From positions 1 to 24,106 of the forward strand of contig PWMA01000050.1 of assembly GCA_003558335.1 (NCBI GenBank): a DNA stretch of 24,106 bases. The letters are read 5' to 3'. This document shows, piece after piece, positions 20,765 to 24,106 of the stretch; the first letter of the stretch is position 1; every line of letters starts with the position of its first letter. Made by a program: the position numbers and the translations under genes. The notes below the pieces were generated by a model. The model ran no database searches. It was not told where the DNA came from and worked only from the letters and a program-made list of their open reading frames with translations. Source of the stretch: Candidatus Methanofastidiosia archaeon. Its GTDB lineage: Archaea; Methanobacteriota_B; Thermococci; Methanofastidiosales; Methanofastidiosaceae.

Positions 20765-21740
20765 TTTAAATCCTCTTTTTGAAAATTTAAAAGAATTGAG
20801 AGTAAAAAGAGTTGGATTGGTCTTACCTGAAGGGCTGAAAATCTATGCAGATTACATCTCACAAGAACTAAAAAATAGAGGATATGAAGTAATTGTTTCT
20901 GGAAACTTTAACTATGGGGCCTGTGATGTATATGATACTCAATTTGATGATAATTGTGACTGTCTTGTTAATTTTGGCCATTCCCCTTTACCTGTAGAAA
21001 GTAAAATTCCAATAATATTTGTTGAAGTTGATTTTACTTTTCCATATATGGAGATGTTAAAAAACAATATAGATTTACTTAAAGATCAAGGAAAAAGTGT
21101 TGGCCTTGTATCAACTGTTAACTATGTTAAAGAACTCCCAAAAGTAAAAAATGAGCTTGAAAAAGAAGGTTTTCAAGTATTAATTGGCCAGGGAAACAAC
21201 AGGGTAAAACATCCTGGTCAAGTTCTTGGATGTGATTTCTCATCTGCATCGAGCATCTCTGACAGAGTCGATTTTTTTATATTTGTTGGAGAGGGAAGAT
21301 TTCACCCTTTAGGCGTAGCAATTTCTACTGAAAAAGAAGTCTTTGCCTTTGATTGCGATGGCATCTACTCTTTAAATGACTATAAAAATAAGATCTTAAA
21401 AGAAAGGTTTGGCTCAATTTTCAGGGCAAAAGATTCGAGAAGGTTTGGATTGATTGTTTCATCAAAAAAAGGCCAGATGAGGATGTCACTAGCAAAAATT
21501 TTAAAGAAAAAAATAGAAGATTTAGGTTACTCTGCAGATATTCTCTTAATGGGAGAAGTTTCACCTGATAAACTATACGGTTTCGATTATGAATGTTTTG
21601 TTGTGTGCGCTTGCCCTAGGATAGGAATTGATGATTTAAAGAGATATAAAAAACCTCTTTTAACTCCAAAAGAGCTTGACATATTGCTTTATGAAAAAGA
21701 AGATTACATTATGGATGAAATCGAACAAAACGATCTTTGA
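20748..21740 (+). CDS. dph2: Diphthamide synthesis enzyme Dph2 (noncanonical radical SAM)
   Basis: 330 residues from a TTG start that overlaps the radical SAM gene; GGGAG-rich sequence just upstream serves as its SD. The three cluster cysteines are Cys59 (NYGACDVY), Cys162 (VLGCDFSSA) and Cys289 (CACPRIGIDD), matching the known archaeal enzyme closely in spacing. VGLVLPEGL near 22-30 and FIFVGEGRFHPLGV at 178-190 are also typical. Archaeal Dph2 forms a homodimer with a 4Fe-4S cluster that cleaves SAM at an unusual bond and transfers the aminocarboxypropyl group to His of elongation factor 2. An additional Cys287 sits two residues before Cys289. Dph5 is not in the window; Dph6 is at 12061. Confidence 0.95.
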   Translation: MKYPFDLNPLFENLKELRVKRVGLVLPEGLKIYADYISQELKNRGYEVIVSGNFNYGACDVYDTQFDDNCDCLVNFGHSPLPVESKIPIIFVEVDFTFPYMEMLKNNIDLLKDQGKSVGLVSTVNYVKELPKVKNELEKEGFQVLIGQGNNRVKHPGQVLGCDFSSASSISDRVDFFIFVGEGRFHPLGVAISTEKEVFAFDCDGIYSLNDYKNKILKERFGSIFRAKDSRRFGLIVSSKKGQMRMSLAKILKKKIEDLGYSADILLMGEVSPDKLYGFDYECFVVCACPRIGIDDLKRYKKPLLTPKELDILLYEKEDYIMDEIEQNDL

Positions 21741-21759
21741 TTTTTATAGTAAGAAAAAT

Positions 21760-22392
21760 TTATTGATTATATCCAAGCTCCCTAGCCTTTTCAAAACATT
21801 CTAACGCAGTTGAAGTAAATCCTAGCTTCTGGAATGCAACACCTTTATTGTGCCAGGCAGACCCATCATTTGGATCTATTTCTATTACCTTTTCATAGGA
21901 TTCTATAGATTCAGTATAGCGTCTCTGTTGGAGAAGCACATATCCTTTTCTCCACCATGCATCTTTATAATCTGGATCTATTTCAATTGCCTTTTCATAG
22001 CTTAATATGGCCTCTTGATATCTAGAACGAGTTTCAAGTGAATATCCTCTGTTGTACCAAGAATGTCCTAAATAGTCTTTTGCTGCTAAATGATCAGGAT
22101 GCATTTCTAAAACTCTTTCAAAATTTTTTATTGCCCCCTCATAATCTTCTTGAATGTAACGTCTAATTCCATTTCTGTAAAGTGAAAGCGATAAGTAATT
22201 TCTTGCTTCTGTATGATTGGGATTAATATCTAAAGCCATGTCAAACTTTTCTATCGCCTCTTCATAATATCCTAGCTCAAAAAGATCTAAGCCTTCTCTA
22301 AAGTACTGCTCAGCAGTTGGAGCTATGGCACATCCAAAAGAAGCCATTATTAAGAGACTCGTTAATATTAGGAGTATTATTTTCTTATTCAT
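21760..22392 (-). CDS. TPR-repeat lipoprotein
   Basis: 210 residues. A signal sequence ends in a lipobox-like SFGC with Cys21 as lipid-attachment residue, so the protein should be anchored on the outside of the membrane. It then consists of about five TPR units, near 27-60, 70-104, 107-142, 145-178 and 179-208, with regular YEEAIEKFDMALDINPNH and YKDAWWRKGYVLLQQ patterns. TPRs mediate protein-protein contact; partners are unknown. The promoter is a TATA box at 22423-22431 on the minus strand with a ten-base leader bearing GGAG five bases before the ATG, a more conventional start than its leaderless neighbours. Similar exported TPR proteins are common in methanogens and Thermococci. Confidence 0.88.
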   Translation of the reverse strand: MNKKIILLILTSLLIMASFGCAIAPTAEQYFREGLDLFELGYYEEAIEKFDMALDINPNHTEARNYLSLSLYRNGIRRYIQEDYEGAIKNFERVLEMHPDHLAAKDYLGHSWYNRGYSLETRSRYQEAILSYEKAIEIDPDYKDAWWRKGYVLLQQRRYTESIESYEKVIEIDPNDGSAWHNKGVAFQKLGFTSTALECFEKARELGYNQ

Positions 22393-22397
22393 TTAAT

Positions 22398-22431
22398 CTC
22401 CAGTCCATAGTTATCTGGAAGCATATATAAA
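22398..22431 (-). promoter_or_regulatory. Promoter and SD of the TPR lipoprotein gene
   Basis: Minus-strand TATA box TTTATATAT at 22431-22423 lies about 35 bases before the ATG at 22392, and GGAG (22401-22398) lies five bases before it. The transcript probably has a leader of about ten bases. Confidence 0.6.
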
Positions 22432-22461
22432 TTTAATCAAATACATCTCAATAGAAATCTT

Positions 22462-23181
22462 TCAGGGATCTTCTTTGTAGTGGCCAAAACGATAGTTAAA
22501 AACATCTGATTTTATTGGACCAACAAATAAAAAGTGGAGAGCAATAAAATAATACTTTACAGACATCTTTAATCTTCCCTCTTTATCAAGTCTTCTTGAG
22601 CATACCGGTACCTTTACTTTCCTTAAATAATCAAACTTTCCTATTCTTGATGCTCTAACTGTGTATTCCATATCTTCTGTAACTTTTATTCCCTTATTAA
22701 ATCCACCTAGTCTATGGTGAACTGTCTTTTTGACCATTATGCAGTGTCCCACCGCCTGAGGCAGGACAAATCGATTTATTTTAAAGTAAAGATTTGCCAC
22801 ACCGTAAAGAAAACGGTCTATTTTTTTTCCACTAGAGGATTTGATATAACAACTTGCTATTGAAAGATCCTTTTCTTTAAATTCTTTAACTGCCTTTTCT
22901 ATAAAATCAGAAGGAAGAATTACATCAGCATCAAGAAAAAGAAGAAGTTCATATTTTGCTATTTCTGCCCCATAGTTTCTAGCTTCTCCAGGTAAACCTT
23001 TTTTCTGTATTATTTTGCATCCATATTTTTCAGCGATTTTTATAGTTTTGTCCTTTGAATTGCCATCAGAAACAATGATCTCAAAATCTTTAAAGGTTTG
23101 GCTTTTTAAAGAGGTTAAAAGCAAAGGAAGGCACTCTTCTTCGTTTAAAGTGGGAATAATAACAGAAATCATAGATCCCAT
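22462..23181 (-). CDS. Family 2 glycosyltransferase
   Basis: 239 residues of a GT-A fold: ISVIIPTLNEEECLPLLL at the N-terminus, FEIIVSDGNSKDKT near 33-46, the metal-binding DAD at 84-86 in LLFLDADVILP, and the catalytic Glu-Asp at 169-170 in VTEDMEYT. A weakly hydrophobic helix near 209-222 and the basic region before it suggest membrane association. Family 2 enzymes transfer sugars from nucleotide-sugars to lipids, glycans or proteins; here donor and acceptor are unknown. The ATG at 23181 and an in-frame one at 23172 (MISVIIP) are both possible starts; SD sites do not decide. The gene is flanked by a TPR lipoprotein and the MgtE-like gene, with no other sugar genes nearby. Confidence 0.9.
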   Translation of the reverse strand: MGSMISVIIPTLNEEECLPLLLTSLKSQTFKDFEIIVSDGNSKDKTIKIAEKYGCKIIQKKGLPGEARNYGAEIAKYELLLFLDADVILPSDFIEKAVKEFKEKDLSIASCYIKSSSGKKIDRFLYGVANLYFKINRFVLPQAVGHCIMVKKTVHHRLGGFNKGIKVTEDMEYTVRASRIGKFDYLRKVKVPVCSRRLDKEGRLKMSVKYYFIALHFLFVGPIKSDVFNYRFGHYKEDP

Positions 23182-23272
23182 CTTCTTGTTTTATTTTCCT
23201 CTATCTTTTCATCAATCTATAGTTTAAAAACTTACCTATTAAAATCAAAAATACTATGAACTAGCCCTTCTT

Positions 23273-24106
23273 CTATAAAAGAACAAGTGTTGCAACTAAG
23301 AGCAAGATGTACACACTTGCAATATCCATTAAACTTGTAACTATAGGTATTACGACATTATCTGGATCTATTTTTGTCTTAACTGAAAAGTAAGTTAGAT
23401 AGTATGAACTTAGCATAGTTACTAGTGATGATAGTACTGCTACAAGTATTGTTATCATAAAAACATCAAAAAATCCCATTTGAGGTATATCTATAATCAT
23501 TGACATTAAAAAAGCCAGTATTGCAAGCAATGGAAAGAGTAATACATAAAGTACAAATACATAGGAAAACTCCTTTAGCATATCTTTTTCTGGCAGTAAA
23601 TTTATTTCAGCTTGTCCTAAGTGAAAACTAGTTGAAATCCTAGCAGATAGTATACCTCCAATATTTCCATTTGTTCCGTTAAATAAAGGTGTTAATACTA
23701 GTAATAATGGAAAAACATCTATGAATCCTATATTGTCATCAAGAAGGACCCCTGCAAGCGTTCCCAAAAGTGCACAGAAGGCTAAAATAGCAACTGAATC
23801 TTTTACTACTTTTTTTCCATAATCGCTATATCTAAGTGAGTAGACTGAAAACACTACGATTATAATACCTGTAATAAGGCTTGAATAAGTCATAAAACCT
23901 CTGCTCAATGAAAGAGAGACTATTCCAACTGCAAAAAGTGACAATACGTTTAATATATCTCCTATAGATGTAATAACAGGAGTTGTAACATTGTCAGGAT
24001 TAAGGCCTTTTTTAAATGAATAAATCGAGATAAATAGTGTTGTGACAGTCAGCCCAATTCCAGCAATAAGTGAACCAAAAAGTGAAATAAAAAATAGGCG
24101 CATAAA
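23273..24106 (-). CDS. MgtE-family divalent cation transporter, 5' end outside the window
   Basis: 276 residues from the last ATG at 24103; the frame is open to the edge. The visible part begins with the second half of an MgtE-type membrane domain (LNPDNVTTPVITSIGDIL near 34-51) and continues with a second full domain: PLFNGTNGNIGGILSARIST near 138-157 and IDPDNVVIPIVTSLMDIA near 245-262. In complete tandem-domain proteins each Asp-Pro-Asp-Asn-Val segment follows a Pro...Gly-Asn-x-Gly segment, so a first GN half is missing and the true start probably lies beyond 24106. About eight membrane helices are visible. The family carries Mg2+ or Co2+. No cytosolic CBS or N-domain is seen. Confidence 0.85.
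   Translation of the reverse strand, partial: FMRLFFISLFGSLIAGIGLTVTTLFISIYSFKKGLNPDNVTTPVITSIGDILNVLSLFAVGIVSLSLSRGFMTYSSLITGIIIVVFSVYSLRYSDYGKKVVKDSVAILAFCALLGTLAGVLLDDNIGFIDVFPLLLVLTPLFNGTNGNIGGILSARISTSFHLGQAEINLLPEKDMLKEFSYVFVLYVLLFPLLAILAFLMSMIIDIPQMGFFDVFMITILVAVLSSLVTMLSSYYLTYFSVKTKIDPDNVVIPIVTSLMDIASVYILLLVATLVLL

Noticed and set aside
1..24106. CRISPR array, insertion sequence, phage or integrated element
   Set aside because: No regular repeats, transposase, integrase or base-composition break was seen; the gene content is core archaeal throughout.

Overview
The window reads as a compact, AT-rich archaeal chromosome segment. Archaeal markers are a TATA-box promoter about 23-27 bases in front of most first genes, leaderless starts, Shine-Dalgarno (SD) sites on operon-internal genes, and the gene set itself: NreA-type repair protein with a C-terminal PCNA-binding peptide, LSm protein, Taw2-like tRNA wyosine enzyme, Dph2 and Dph6 for diphthamide on elongation factor 2, archaeal-type dUTPase, Pcm and an HVO_0476-type zinc protein. 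A mesophilic euryarchaeon, possibly methanogen-related, is my best guess; I cannot name the lineage. No tRNA, rRNA, CRISPR array, insertion sequence or prophage gene is visible.

Layout. 1-1149: tail of an unknown gene, a small coiled-coil protein, and a MarC-family membrane protein. 1151-1440: a structured noncoding RNA on the minus strand with its own TATA box, a long closing stem, two internal domains and a T-run end; I do not recognise its family, and this is the most interesting object here. 1491-5011: a two-gene minus operon pairing a rifampin-phosphotransferase-like dikinase with a CrtC/AttH-like lipocalin-fold protein. 5107-7666: nreA and a UbiD-family decarboxylase that may be the anhydromevalonate phosphate decarboxylase of the archaeal mevalonate route. 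7672-10102: an anchored GATase-like protein, then a minus operon of a class I aminotransferase and a CoA-binding protein under a palindromic operator candidate. 10177-12066: argC-argB.

12061-16350: dph6 and, divergently from one shared TATA box, an exported GATase-like/helical membrane protein overlapping a SpoIIM-family membrane protein; then an MscS channel and an LSm gene. 16351-18027: dUTPase and taw2 diverge from a 25-base gap in which each start codon sits inside the other's TATA box, followed by a small membrane protein. 18158-21740: an overlapping operon of zinc protein, pcm, radical SAM protein and dph2, i.e. protein repair and translation-factor modification. 21760-24106: a TPR lipoprotein, a family 2 glycosyltransferase and an MgtE-type transporter that runs off the window.

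Spacing is very tight: several convergent genes abut or overlap at their stop codons, and there is no gene-free stretch above 300 bases apart from the one filled by the noncoding RNA.
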